From: Pseudonocardia parietis
GTDB lineage: Bacteria > Actinomycetota > Actinomycetes > Mycobacteriales > Pseudonocardiaceae
DNA length: 64,000 bases
Direction: 5' to 3'
NCBI RefSeq assembly: GCF_017876315.1
Contig: NZ_JAGINU010000001.1
Coordinates: 496,001-560,000 of the forward strand
Part shown: piece after piece, positions 1-8,608 of the stretch
How the letters are laid out: each line of letters starts with the position of its first letter
How positions within the stretch are numbered: the stretch's first letter is position 1
Program-made: the position numbers and the translations under genes
The notes under the pieces: generated by a model
Databases searched by the model: none
Told to the model about the DNA's origin: nothing
Seen by the model: the letters and a program-made list of their open reading frames with translations, nothing else

Positions 1-1000
1 CGTTCGGGCTGATCCCGATGGACTCCAGGATGGCACCCACCCCGAGATGTGCCGCCGAGACCGTGTCCGACCACTGCGAGGCGTATCCGAACCACTCCTC
101 GCGACAGCTTCCGGAGTAGTCGACCTCGATCCGGTCGGCGTGCTTGCGCACCGTGCAGCGCAGCAGCATGGGGTTGCCGTCGGCGTCGTTGTCGAGGTGG
201 TCCTCGGCCTCGTAGACGCCGTCGGGGATCTCCATCAGGGCACGGCGGACCGCCCGCTCGGAATAGTCCAGCGTGTACTGGCTCGCCGCGATGTAGGTCT
301 CGGCGCCGTAGCGTTCGATGTACCGCTCGGCCATGTCGACGCCCAGCTGCAGAGCGGAACGGACCACCTGCAGGTCGTTCAGCGACAGGTCCGGGATCCG
401 GGTCTGCTCGGTGAACAGCTCCATCGTCTCCTGGACGAGCTCACCGCCCCGGTAGAGCAGCCGCGGGGAGAGCTTGATCCCCTCCGCGTACATGTCGCGC
501 TGCAGTCCGGCGCCCAGCCCACCGGGCACCGGGCCACCGATGTCGAGCCAGTGGGTGATGCTGACCGCGAAGCCCATCAGCCGATCCCCGTGGAAGATCG
601 GCATGAGCGCGCCGACGTCGTTGACGTGGCTGCCGCCCTGGTACGGGTCGTTGTAGATCAGGACGTCGCCGGGCCGGAAGCGGTCGGCTCCCCACCGTTC
701 GATCGCCATTCGCGCGTAGAACTGGTTGATCACGTAGTGGGCCGGCGCGGAGGTCGCCATCGCGACCGCGTCGAAGTCCAGGTCGCGGTCCGGGGCATGC
801 GGTGCGAGCAGACCGATCCCGAAGTCGTTGGTCTCGTTGAGCAGCGGGCTCAGCGCGGCGGTGTTGATCTTCAGCTGCATTTGCAGCGCGACGAACCGCA
901 GGGCGTGCCGGAGCACCTCGGCGGTCGTCAGGTCCAGCCCGTACCGCTGCTCGATCTCCTCGGCATAGGGCACGGAACGGTCGGTTGTGGTCGTGCTCAT
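1..1000 (-). CDS. Hydantoinase B/oxoprolinase subunit (HyuB-like), partial
   Basis: The first 333 residues of a HyuB-family subunit are present; the gene runs off the left edge. HyuB is the partner of HyuA in ATP-dependent hydantoinases, 5-oxoprolinases and acetone/acetophenone-type carboxylases. The segment NDPYQGGSHVNDVG (about residues 115-130) matches the family's NDPY-GG-H--D core. Start ATG at 1000 overlaps the hyuA stop as TGATG, so the two are translationally coupled. The substrate cannot be read from sequence; the surrounding thiolase, crotonase and CoA-ligase genes favour a catabolic carboxylase over a peptide-type oxoprolinase (inference). Confidence 0.85.
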   Translation of the reverse strand, partial: MSTTTTDRSVPYAEEIEQRYGLDLTTAEVLRHALRFVALQMQLKINTAALSPLLNETNDFGIGLLAPHAPDRDLDFDAVAMATSAPAHYVINQFYARMAIERWGADRFRPGDVLIYNDPYQGGSHVNDVGALMPIFHGDRLMGFAVSITHWLDIGGPVPGGLGAGLQRDMYAEGIKLSPRLLYRGGELVQETMELFTEQTRIPDLSLNDLQVVRSALQLGVDMAERYIERYGAETYIAASQYTLDYSERAVRRALMEIPDGVYEAEDHLDNDADGNPMLLRCTVRKHADRIEVDYSGSCREEWFGYASQWSDTVSAAHLGVGAILESIGISPN

Positions 1001-3033
1001 CAGACGCTCCCCTCCAGGCCCACCACGATGTCGCCTCGGTCGTCCACCCGGGCCACGTCACCCGCGACCAGGACGCAGGTCGAGCTCGGCGCCTCCAGCA
1101 CGGCCGGACCGCGAACGACCTGGCCGGGGGCCAGCTCCGTGGACCGGTAGATCTCGACCGGGATCCGTTGCCCGCCCAGCACGACCTCGCGCAGGCCGAC
1201 GGGATGCGCCTCCGGCCGCTGCGGCAGTGGCGCCGGCCGGGGCGCCGGGGTGTCGGCGGCGAGGACCCGCACCCGCAGGCTGGCGATCTGGATCGGTGCG
1301 GGCAACGCGTAACCGAACTGGCGGGTATGAGTTGCGCCGAACTCCTCGGTCAGGTGCGCGACCGGGTCGGCGTGGGTCGGGTCGACCCTGGTCGGCAGCT
1401 CCCAGCGCTGGCCCATGTACATCGCGTCGACGATGAACTCGACGTCGACCTCGTCGGCGGGCCTGCCGAACCGCTCGACCGCGGTCACCGCCGTCTCGCG
1501 CAGGGTGTCGAACGCGGCGACGACGGTGTCCGGGGTGCCGACGCTCATCATCGGCACAACCTCCTCGTGCACGTGGGATCCCTCGAGGAGACCGAAGGCC
1601 GAGAACACCCCGGCCAGCGCCGGGATCACCACCTTCGGAATCTGCAGCACCCTGGCCACCTGCGTGGCGGCGAGCGGGCCGGCGGCCCCGTAGGCGAGCA
1701 GGCCGAACTCCCGTGGGTCCACCCCGCGGTACACGGTGAGGTGCCGGATCGCCTCGGCCATGCTGTTCACCGCGACCTCCATCGCGGTGGTCGCGACCTC
1801 CCCGGCCCGGGCACCGAGCCGCTCGCCGAGATCGGCGAAGACGCGTTCGGCGGCGCCGAGATCCGGGTGGATCTCCCCGCCGAGCGCGGTCTCCGGGTTG
1901 AGCCAGCCCAGCAGCAGCGCGGCGTCGGTCACCGTCGGCGCCGTGCCACCACGCCCGTAGCAGGCAGGCCCGGGGTCGCTGCGCGCGCTCTGCGGACCGA
2001 CGTGCAACCCGCCGGCCGGGTCGACGGAGATGATGCTGCCGCCGCCGGCCCCGATGCTGTGGATCTCCAGCACGGGCATGCTGACCACGATGTCGTGCTC
2101 GAGCTCCAGCTCGCGCGCGGTCGCCGCCCGCCCGTCCGCCACGACGGCGACGTCGGTGCTCGTCCCGCCCATGTCGAGGCCGACCAGGTTGGGCAGATCG
2201 AGCAGGCGCGCGTACGACTGGACGCCCATCACCCCGCCGACCGGGCCGCTGTTCAACGTCGTGACCGGCCGGTCGGCGGTGGTCTCCGGGGTGTGCAGGC
2301 CGCCGCTGTTGGTCATGAACATCAGCGGTGCGCCGTGCCCGCCGTCGGCCAGGCGCTTCTCCACGGAGCGGGTGTAGGACGCCATCAACGGCTGGGCATA
2401 GGCGTTGAGGACGCAGGTGGAGAGCCGGTTGTACTCCCGCGGGAACGGGGCGATGTCCGACGAGATACTCACCGCGACGTCCGGGAACCGCTCGCGGATC
2501 AGTTCCGCGGCACGCTGCTCGTGCGCCGGGTACTTGTAGGCGTGCAGGAAGCAGACGGCGATGCTGAGGCAGCCCTGCTCCCGGAGCGACGCCACCTCCT
2601 CCAGCAGGCCGGACTCGTCGAGCGGGACCAGCACCTCGCCCTCGGCGGTCATCCGCTCGGCGACCGTCCGGCGCAGGTGCCTCGGGATGAGCGGGCGCAG
2701 CTCGTGCGGACGCCGCCAGCGGGGGTCGTCGATGGCCTCCGGGGAACGCCATCCCCGGCCCATGTCCAACAGGTCCCGGAACCCCTGGGTGGTGACCAGG
2801 CCGACCGTCGCACCGCGCCGGGTCAGGATGGCGTTCAGGGCGACGGTGGTGCCGTGCACGATCCGGTCGATCTCGGCGGGCCCCAGCTCGGCCTTCTCGA
2901 TCGCGTTGAGCAGGCCGCGGGCCAGATCGTCGTATGTGGTCAGTGACTTGGTGACGACGCGTACCCGGTCGCCGTCGGCGACGACGAGGTCGGTGAAGGT
3001 CCCGCCGGTGTCGATCCCGATTCGCATGGTCAT
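1000..3033 (-). CDS. Hydantoinase A/oxoprolinase subunit (HyuA-like)
   Basis: A 677-residue actin-fold ATPase subunit. It opens with GIDTGGTFTDLVV (phosphate-binding loop 1), then NSGPVGGVMG and GLDMGGTSTDVAVV, the second nucleotide loop. Family members couple ATP hydrolysis to ring opening or carboxylation with HyuB. Start ATG at 3033 was chosen because the protein begins MTMRIGIDTGG, the normal N-terminus, and because ATGA overlaps the stop of a small upstream ORF; an in-frame start at 3123 would add 30 unrelated residues. Expression is probably controlled by the operator-like palindrome at 3191-3210. Confidence 0.88.
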   Translation of the reverse strand: MTMRIGIDTGGTFTDLVVADGDRVRVVTKSLTTYDDLARGLLNAIEKAELGPAEIDRIVHGTTVALNAILTRRGATVGLVTTQGFRDLLDMGRGWRSPEAIDDPRWRRPHELRPLIPRHLRRTVAERMTAEGEVLVPLDESGLLEEVASLREQGCLSIAVCFLHAYKYPAHEQRAAELIRERFPDVAVSISSDIAPFPREYNRLSTCVLNAYAQPLMASYTRSVEKRLADGGHGAPLMFMTNSGGLHTPETTADRPVTTLNSGPVGGVMGVQSYARLLDLPNLVGLDMGGTSTDVAVVADGRAATARELELEHDIVVSMPVLEIHSIGAGGGSIISVDPAGGLHVGPQSARSDPGPACYGRGGTAPTVTDAALLLGWLNPETALGGEIHPDLGAAERVFADLGERLGARAGEVATTAMEVAVNSMAEAIRHLTVYRGVDPREFGLLAYGAAGPLAATQVARVLQIPKVVIPALAGVFSAFGLLEGSHVHEEVVPMMSVGTPDTVVAAFDTLRETAVTAVERFGRPADEVDVEFIVDAMYMGQRWELPTRVDPTHADPVAHLTEEFGATHTRQFGYALPAPIQIASLRVRVLAADTPAPRPAPLPQRPEAHPVGLREVVLGGQRIPVEIYRSTELAPGQVVRGPAVLEAPSSTCVLVAGDVARVDDRGDIVVGLEGSV

Positions 3034-3140
3034 TCGGCCTCCTCGTGCTCGTACGGGAACTGGACGACGCGGCGGTCGCCGGCAGACCAGGGTCGGATCG
3101 CGGCGGACGTGTCGTCCCGCCACCGGACAGCTCGGTTCAT
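3030..3140 (-). CDS. 36-residue small ORF translationally coupled to hyuA
   Basis: ATG at 3140 is preceded by an AAGGAG Shine-Dalgarno 8 nt upstream, the best ribosome site of this operon, and the stop overlaps the hyuA start as ATGA. The product starts MNRAVRWRDD and ends QFPYEHEEAE, a basic start and acidic tail without cysteines or a membrane segment. I do not recognise the sequence. It could be a small subunit of the HyuAB enzyme or a leader peptide that drives hyuA translation; hyuA has no good Shine-Dalgarno of its own apart from one inside this ORF (GAGGAGG near its end). Confidence 0.6.
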   Translation of the reverse strand: MNRAVRWRDDTSAAIRPWSAGDRRVVQFPYEHEEAE

Positions 3141-3190
3141 CGTGATCGCTCCTTCGTTGGACGACCCTGGTGGATCAGTGGAATCTAACC

Positions 3191-3210
3191 TTTACTGACT
3201 GGGAGGTAAA
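3191..3210. promoter_or_regulatory. Candidate TetR operator upstream of hyu operon
   Basis: TTTACTGACTGGGAGGTAAA is an imperfect palindrome (TTTAC to GTAAA arms) 50 nt upstream of the small ORF that opens the hyu operon. It resembles the site at 7803-7822 (TTTACCGACTAGTCAGACAA) before the mce operon. A TetR gene ends 75 bp away. The function is inferred. Confidence 0.5.
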
Positions 3211-3285
3211 GTATCGCGCCCGCACGGAGCGGTCAACGTTCGCGGCCGTCGTGCGAGGTCGTGCGCCGGTGGTCCGGCCTGCCGG

Positions 3286-3918
3286 TCAGTCGGCCGGCGG
3301 CAGCACGTAACCACTGAGGAGGCCGAACACGTGCTCGGCCAGGTCCTCCGGGCTCAACCGGCCGTTGGGCCGGTACCAGCGGGAGACCGACAGCAGCATC
3401 CCGTTGATCAGGTTCACCGCGACGCCCACGTCGAGGTCGGCCCGTACGACCCCCGCCCGGACGCAGTCGTCGAGCAGGTCGGCGGCAGCACGGTTGACGT
3501 CCCGTGCCCACGACCGGTAGTTGCGCCGGGCCTGTTCGGAGAGTTGGTGCTGGTCGGCGGTCAGGACCGCGTAGTAGGTCTGGTAGCGGATCGCCGAGTT
3601 GACGTGCAGCAGCACGTAGTCGTTCAGCTTCGAGCGCTCGTCCCGATCGCTGCGGACGATCTCCTCGATGCCGTGCCGGAGCGGGTAGATGATCTGCTCC
3701 ACGATCGTCTCCAGCAGCCACCGCTTCGAGGTCACGTACTGGTAGACGGTCGGTTTGCTGACACCCGCCTCGGTCGCGATGTCGGTGATCGTCGTCTCGA
3801 CGAAGCCCTTGCGCTCGAAGGCTCGGGCTGCCGCGTCGACGAGTTCCTGCACGCTGGTTGCACGCTGCCGTGCCACGGCGCCGTCACCTCTCTCCCGGTC
3901 GTTCGCGTGTGCCGACAC
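3286..3918 (-). CDS. TetR-family transcriptional regulator
   Basis: 210 residues. The helix-turn-helix lies at about residues 40-70 (ITDIATEAGVSKPTVYQYVT), after the alpha-1 segment ELVDAAARAFERKGF typical of TetR proteins; the C-terminal two thirds form the variable ligand domain. The gene is last in the thiolase-crotonase-SDR operon, 21 bp after the SDR stop. It is the only DNA-binding regulator inside the catabolic/mce locus, so it is the natural candidate to bind the palindromes at 3191, 7722, 7803 and 23221, probably releasing on a CoA-ester ligand (inference). Confidence 0.9.
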   Translation of the reverse strand: MSAHANDRERGDGAVARQRATSVQELVDAAARAFERKGFVETTITDIATEAGVSKPTVYQYVTSKRWLLETIVEQIIYPLRHGIEEIVRSDRDERSKLNDYVLLHVNSAIRYQTYYAVLTADQHQLSEQARRNYRSWARDVNRAAADLLDDCVRAGVVRADLDVGVAVNLINGMLLSVSRWYRPNGRLSPEDLAEHVFGLLSGYVLPPAD

Positions 3919-3939
3919 CCCGTGCCGACCGGAGGCCGG

Positions 3940-4701
3940 TCAGCGGGGGGGCATCCGGATGGCGGCGTCGAGCCGGACGCACTCCGCGTTGAGATATGGA
4001 TTCTCCACCATCTGCCGGACGAGCAACGCGAACTCCTCCGGCCTGCCCAGCCGGGCAGGCTCGATCATCACGGCCTCCAGGGCGAGCCGGGTCGACTCGG
4101 GCAGTCCGGCCGCCATCGGCGTCTCGAACAGTCCGGGCGCGACAGTGTTCACCCGGACACCGGTACCGGCCAGATCACGCGCCACCGGCATGGCGAGCGC
4201 GATCACCCCGGCCTTGCTGGCGCTGTACGCGGCCTGCCCGCTCTGTCCCTCGAACGCGGCGCCCGAGGCGGTGTTCACGATCACGCCGCGTTCGCCGTCG
4301 ATCGGCTCGTTGCCCACCATGACCGCGGCCGCGGTCCGCATGACATTGAAGGTGCCGAACAGGTTGATCGCGACCACCCGCTCGAAGTCCGCCTGCCGAG
4401 CGGGCCTGCCGCGGGAGACGATGCGTGCCCCGGACACGACCCCGGCGGTGGTCACCGCGATGTGCAGCCCGCCGAACGCGTCGAGGACCTCGTCGACGGC
4501 GTGCCCGACGGCGTCCGCGTCGGTCACGTCGACCTGTATGCCGAACCCCTCCGGCAGGGAGCTCGCCACCTCCCGGGCCGCTATCGGGTCCGCGTCCAGG
4601 ACACCGACCCGTGCCCCGGCGGATGCGAGGTCCATGCAGGTCGCCCGGCCCAGACCGGATCCGCCGCCGGCGACCAGCGCGACCTTGCCCTCGATCTTCA
4701 C
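3940..4701 (-). CDS. SDR oxidoreductase (3-hydroxyacyl-CoA dehydrogenase type)
   Basis: 253 residues, the normal short-chain dehydrogenase length. The Rossmann motif GGGSGLGRA is at residues 12-20 and is followed by D38 in VLDADP, indicating NAD(H) preference. The catalytic triad is readable as the serine in NTASG plus YSASK. The closest type I recognise is the HSD17B10-like 3-hydroxyacyl-CoA dehydrogenase family. The gene lies between crotonase and TetR genes of the same strand with gaps of 28 and 21 bp, so it probably performs the dehydrogenation step of the ring or side-chain oxidation encoded here. Confidence 0.88.
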   Translation of the reverse strand: MKIEGKVALVAGGGSGLGRATCMDLASAGARVGVLDADPIAAREVASSLPEGFGIQVDVTDADAVGHAVDEVLDAFGGLHIAVTTAGVVSGARIVSRGRPARQADFERVVAINLFGTFNVMRTAAAVMVGNEPIDGERGVIVNTASGAAFEGQSGQAAYSASKAGVIALAMPVARDLAGTGVRVNTVAPGLFETPMAAGLPESTRLALEAVMIEPARLGRPEEFALLVRQMVENPYLNAECVRLDAAIRMPPR

Positions 4702-4729
4702 GTGTGGCTCCTCTCTCGTCCGCGGACCG

Positions 4730-5521
4730 TCACCGGCCGGTGAAGCGGGGTTCCCGGCCCTGTGCGAAGGCGGCCAGTCCCTCGGCGAAGTCGTCGGTCG
4801 AGGCGTACGCCTCGCAGGCGGCCATCTCCTGCGCGGCCGCCCGGTCCGGCGAGGTCCCGGCTCCGGTGTCGACCAGTCGTTTCATCCCGGCGATCCCGGT
4901 CGGGCTGTGCCGCCCGATGCGCTCGGTGAGCGCCTCGACCGCCCGCTCCAGCTCCCCGGCCGGGACGACCTCGGTCACCAGACCGGCCTCGCGCATCCGC
5001 TCGGCGTCCCACCGCTGCGCGGTGAACAGCAGCTGCTTGGCCCGGTTCGCCCCGATGCGGCGCGGCAACCGGGTGGTACCGCCTGCCGCCGGGAACATCC
5101 CGTAGCGGGCGTGTCCGTCGGCGAAGGTGGCGTCCTCGGTGGCCACGACGAGGTCGCAGGCTAGTACCAGTTCCAGGCCACCGGCGATCACGCCGCCCTG
5201 CACCGCGGCGATCACCGGCCGAGGGCTCTCGACGAGGGCGTCGAACACCTCGGCGGCCCGGTGCAGGAACCGGGGCAGGTCGCTCTCCCCGTGCAGGGCA
5301 CGCGCCATCGCGAGATCCGCCCCGGCGCAGAACGACGGCCCTCGTGCCGCGATGACCACCGACCGCACCGCCGGGTCCCGCTCGGCCCGGTCCAGGCCGG
5401 CGGCGAGCTCGTCGAGCAGCTCGAGCGACAACGCGTTGTGGACGTCCGGTCGGTCGAGCGTGAGCCATGCCGCGCTGCCCCGGACGGTGCACTGGACGAC
5501 ATGGTTTGTGGATGCGGGCAC
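4730..5521 (-). CDS. Enoyl-CoA hydratase/isomerase family protein
   Basis: Crotonase-fold protein of about 263 residues. The oxyanion-hole segments are visible as SFCAGADLAMA and QGGVIAGGLELVLACDLVVA; the latter replaces the usual GGG-E loop with AGGLE, keeping the glutamate of hydratases. GTG at 5521 is taken as start because the crotonase fold begins just after it; an in-frame ATG at 5593 would add 24 proline- and glycine-rich residues and overlap the preceding gene. Second crotonase in the operon. It may hydrate an enoyl-CoA or cleave a ring; the precise reaction is not decided by sequence. Confidence 0.87.
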   Translation of the reverse strand: MPASTNHVVQCTVRGSAAWLTLDRPDVHNALSLELLDELAAGLDRAERDPAVRSVVIAARGPSFCAGADLAMARALHGESDLPRFLHRAAEVFDALVESPRPVIAAVQGGVIAGGLELVLACDLVVATEDATFADGHARYGMFPAAGGTTRLPRRIGANRAKQLLFTAQRWDAERMREAGLVTEVVPAGELERAVEALTERIGRHSPTGIAGMKRLVDTGAGTSPDRAAAQEMAACEAYASTDDFAEGLAAFAQGREPRFTGR

Positions 5522-5567
5522 GCGGCCCCCCGTTCTCGAAGTGGTGTGCGGGTCGGGCGCGGTCGGC

Positions 5568-6458
5568 TCAGCCGTCCCGGCGACGCGAGGCACCGGGTGG
5601 GCGGACCCGCCCGCTGCGGCCGTCGGCGCGGACCAGCGCCGGCCCGGCCGGATCGATCAGCTCCCCGTGCTGCTCACGGTGGTGGGAGTGGGCGAGCTGG
5701 TGCAGGTCGAAGGTGGACTCCACGGTGGACCGCAGGCCCTGCCGGTCCAGGGCGCGGTTGACCGCGCGCTTGGCGAGGCGCACCCCGAATGCCGGACGGC
5801 TCGCGATCCGCTCGGCGAGCGCCATCGTCTCCGCCTCGAGATCGGCCCGCGGGACGACCCGGTTGACCATTCCCAGCGCCTGCGCGTCGAAGGCGTCGAT
5901 CGCCTCGCCGGTGAACAGCATCTCCTTGGCCCGGCGCGCCCCCAGCTCCCACGGATGCACGAAGTACTCGGCCGCCGCCGACCCGAACGCGCTGCTCGGG
6001 TCCAGGAACACGGCGTCGTCTCCGGCGACGATGAGGTCACAGGGCCAGATGAGCTCCAGCCCGCCGCCGACCACCCTGCCGTGCACCTGGGCGATCAACG
6101 GACGAGGCAGGTCTCGCCAGCGCAGGCAGAGCCCGAGGAACAGCTCCTCCTCGACCGCGTACCAGCCCTCGGCTCCCGGACCCTCGAAGCCGCCGGTCAG
6201 GGTCCGGGGGCAGACACCCTCCATCGAGTAGGCGCTCTCGACGTCCAGGTCGTGCCCCGAGGAGAAGTCCGGGCCGTCGGCGCTCAGCACGATGACCTTG
6301 ACCTCGGGGTCCAGCACCGCCTTCTGATAGGCGGCGTCGATCTCGTGCAGCATCGCCCGGTCCTGCGCGTTCCGCTTCTCGGGACGCGCGAGGGCCACCC
6401 GGGCCACACCCGGGGCCGGTCGCTCGTAACGGACCCTCGTCCAGTCGTCGGTGCTCAT
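5568..6458 (-). CDS. Enoyl-CoA hydratase/isomerase family protein
   Basis: 296 residues, longer than a minimal crotonase (about 260) because of an insertion around residues 75-105 (SAYSMEGVCPRTLTGGFEG) and an Arg/Gly-rich tail. Crotonase hallmarks are DFSSGHDLD (oxyanion loop 1) and HGRVVGGGLELIWPCDLIVA (loop 2). ATG at 6458 has an AGGAG Shine-Dalgarno 7 nt upstream; the in-frame ATG at 6491 has none. Gaps are 45 bp to the thiolase and 46 bp to the next crotonase, so one operon. The insertion suggests a substrate different from that of the neighbouring crotonase. Confidence 0.87.
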   Translation of the reverse strand: MSTDDWTRVRYERPAPGVARVALARPEKRNAQDRAMLHEIDAAYQKAVLDPEVKVIVLSADGPDFSSGHDLDVESAYSMEGVCPRTLTGGFEGPGAEGWYAVEEELFLGLCLRWRDLPRPLIAQVHGRVVGGGLELIWPCDLIVAGDDAVFLDPSSAFGSAAAEYFVHPWELGARRAKEMLFTGEAIDAFDAQALGMVNRVVPRADLEAETMALAERIASRPAFGVRLAKRAVNRALDRQGLRSTVESTFDLHQLAHSHHREQHGELIDPAGPALVRADGRSGRVRPPGASRRRDG

Positions 6459-6503
6459 CACAGCTCCTGTCGTCGTCGACGTCACGCCCATCGGGCGCCG
6501 GTA

Positions 6504-7682
6504 TCAGCTCGCGAGGATCGTGACCGAGGCGACCGCGGCCTCCGGGCCCAGATACCCACCGGCGTTCTCCGCGAGCCCGATCCGGGCCCCCGGTACCTGC
6601 CGGGCGCCGGCCCGGCCGCGCAGCTGGTCCGCGAGCTCGGCCACCTGGGCCAGGCCGGTGGCGCCCAGCGGGTGCCCCCGGGACAGCAACCCACCGCTCG
6701 GGTTGACCGGTAGCCGCCCGCCGAGGGCGGTCTCCCCCGCGCGGAGCAGCGCGGGGGCCTCGCCCGCCGCGCAGAGTCCGAGCTCCTCCAGCCCGATCAG
6801 CTCGGCGGGGGCCGCCGCGTCGTGACACTCGACCACGTCGACGTCGCCGGGACCGATCCCGGCCTGCTCGTAGACGCGCGCCGCCACCGCGGGGACCAGC
6901 TCGCCGTAGTCACCGGCCCGGCCCGCTCCGATACCGACCGCGAGCAGCCGCACCGGGTCGGCCCCCCTGCGGCGGGCCAGCTCCGGGGTCGTGACGACGA
7001 CCGCCGCCGCCCCGTCGCTCATCGGCGCACACATCGGCAGCGTGAGCGGGTCGCTGATCCGTCGGGCGGCCAGCACCTCGGAGACCGAGAGCTCGGCGCC
7101 GTACTGCGCCCGCGGGTTGGCCAGTCCGTGCCGGGCGTTCTTCACCACCACCCGGGCGAAGTCCTCGGGGGTCGCATCGGTGCGGTCCAGGTACCAGCGG
7201 GCGAACCGCGCGTAGATGTCCATGAACACCGACCCGTCGCCGCCGGTACCGAGCTCGCGACGGATCTCCTCCAGGCGTTCCTGGTCGAGGGCCGAGGTGA
7301 GCGCGGCCAGCGCGCGCGCCCGGTCCGCGATGGCGAGCTTCTCGGCACCGATCGCGATCGCGACGTCGACCTGCCCGGACGCGACCGACAGCCAGGCCTG
7401 GTGCAGCGCCGTCGAGCCGGACGCGCAGGCGTTCTCCACGTTGATCAGCGGGATCCCGGCCAGCCCGGTCCCGCGCACGGCGTGCTGCCCGCGCACCGAC
7501 TCCTGTCCCTGCAGCAGGCCGGACAGGACGTTGCCGAAGTAGACGATCCCGGCGTCGGCGGCGGGGGTGCCCGCGTCGGCGAGTGCCTCGTCCGTCGCCT
7601 CGCTGACGAGCGAGGCGATCGAGCGGTCCGGCATCCGGCCGAACGTGGTCATTCCGACTCCACCGACCACGACGTCACGCAT
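6504..7682 (-). CDS. Thiolase-like acyltransferase (SCP2-thiolase/lipid-transfer type)
   Basis: About 392 residues with the thiolase fold. The nucleophile is in VENACASGS (Cys 86), followed by ECHDAAAPAE with the catalytic His, and GGLLSRGHPLGATGLAQ near the C-terminus. The missing CxG of biosynthetic thiolases and the HD variant place it among SCP2-type thiolases that trim sterol or branched side chains. ATG at 7682 (MRDVVVGGVGMTTFG) is the usual family start; an ATG at 7709 is also open. First gene of the minus-strand operon, divergent from the mce operon across a 150-bp control region. Confidence 0.87.
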   Translation of the reverse strand: MRDVVVGGVGMTTFGRMPDRSIASLVSEATDEALADAGTPAADAGIVYFGNVLSGLLQGQESVRGQHAVRGTGLAGIPLINVENACASGSTALHQAWLSVASGQVDVAIAIGAEKLAIADRARALAALTSALDQERLEEIRRELGTGGDGSVFMDIYARFARWYLDRTDATPEDFARVVVKNARHGLANPRAQYGAELSVSEVLAARRISDPLTLPMCAPMSDGAAAVVVTTPELARRRGADPVRLLAVGIGAGRAGDYGELVPAVAARVYEQAGIGPGDVDVVECHDAAAPAELIGLEELGLCAAGEAPALLRAGETALGGRLPVNPSGGLLSRGHPLGATGLAQVAELADQLRGRAGARQVPGARIGLAENAGGYLGPEAAVASVTILAS

Positions 7683-7721
7683 GCCCACCACCCTGCTTCC
7701 CTGATCCATGAACGAAGCTTA

Positions 7722-7740
7722 ACTTACTAGATAGGTCAGT
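7722..7740. promoter_or_regulatory. Candidate TetR operator, thiolase promoter
   Basis: ACTTAC-N7-GTCAGT forms an imperfect 19-bp palindrome 40-58 nt upstream of the thiolase start and between the two divergent operons. It shares the ACT-AC half-site style of the other palindromes of this locus. The regulator is inferred. Confidence 0.45.
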
Positions 7741-7802
7741 TTCCTACCAGCATCTCGCTCTGCAGGCCTTCACCGTAACCTCCGCGCCCAGCCTTCGTTG
7801 AG

Positions 7803-7822
7803 TTTACCGACTAGTCAGACAA
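7803..7822. promoter_or_regulatory. Candidate TetR operator overlapping mce ribosome site
   Basis: TTTACCGACTAGTCAGACAA contains the perfect 8-bp palindrome GACTAGTC and ends within the AAGGAGG Shine-Dalgarno (7821-7827) of the first yrbE gene. Binding here would block transcription of, or ribosome entry to, the mce operon. Confidence 0.5.
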
Positions 7823-7832
7823 GGAGGTCGCG

Positions 7833-8600
7833 ATGTCAGCAGAGACACCACCAGCTCTGAAGCCGCTCGTGCCCCTGGGCGGGTTCTTCGCGATGGCGCT
7901 GGACGCCGTGCAGGCCGCATTCCGGCGCCCCTTCCAGTGGCGCGAGGCGGTGTTGCAGGCGTGGTTCGTCGTGCGGGTCTCACTCGTGCCGACCGTGCTG
8001 GTGATGCTCGGGTTCATGCTGCTCGTGATCTTCCAGGTGAACCTGCTGCTCACCGACCTCGGCGCCCTCGACCTGTCGGGTGGTATCGCCGGTATCGCCG
8101 CGATCCAGCAGATCGGGCCGTTCGTCACCGTGGTGGTGATCGCCGGGGCGGGCGGTACCGCGATCTGCGCGGATCTCGGCGCCCGGACGGTCCGCGAGGA
8201 GATCGCGGCGATGGAGGTCCTCGGGATCGACCCGGTCCAGCGGCTCGTCGTCCCGCGCGTCCTGGCGATGGTCGTCGTCGGCCAGGTCCTCAACGTGATC
8301 ATCTGCGCCGGCGGGCTGGTCGGCGGCTACTTCTTCTCGGTCTACCTGCAGGGCGCCACACCGGGCGCGTTCCTGGACAGCATCCCGCTGTTCACCGGGA
8401 TCCCCGAGCTGATCGTCAGCCAGATCAAGGCCCTGGTCTTCAGCGTCATCGCCGCTCTCATCGCCTGCTACCGGGGGCTGACCGTCTCCGGAGGTTCGAA
8501 GGGCGTCGGCGACGCCGTCAACCAGGCCGTGGTCATCACGATCACGGTCCTGGTCCCGGTCAGCCTCACCATCACGCTCGTCCAGTTCGCGGTCCTGTAG
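7833..8600 (+). CDS. YrbE-A permease (MlaE family) of mce operon
   Basis: 255-residue inner-membrane permease of the Mce lipid importer, related to MlaE. About five or six hydrophobic helices are visible, with the family signature EEIAAMEVLGIDPVQRLVVPR (residues 122-142), the coupling segment that contacts the MceG ATPase. The ATG follows an AAGGAGG Shine-Dalgarno. First gene of the operon; the partner permease follows after 8 bp. Confidence 0.93.
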   Translation: MSAETPPALKPLVPLGGFFAMALDAVQAAFRRPFQWREAVLQAWFVVRVSLVPTVLVMLGFMLLVIFQVNLLLTDLGALDLSGGIAGIAAIQQIGPFVTVVVIAGAGGTAICADLGARTVREEIAAMEVLGIDPVQRLVVPRVLAMVVVGQVLNVIICAGGLVGGYFFSVYLQGATPGAFLDSIPLFTGIPELIVSQIKALVFSVIAALIACYRGLTVSGGSKGVGDAVNQAVVITITVLVPVSLTITLVQFAVL

Positions 8601-8608
8601 GGGGTCTG

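Noticed and set aside
985..2946. Long plus-strand frame opposite hyuA
   Set aside because: Arg/Asp/His-rich antisense shadow of hyuA; no domain, no Shine-Dalgarno. The same holds for frames such as 32409-35117 and 37559-40414.
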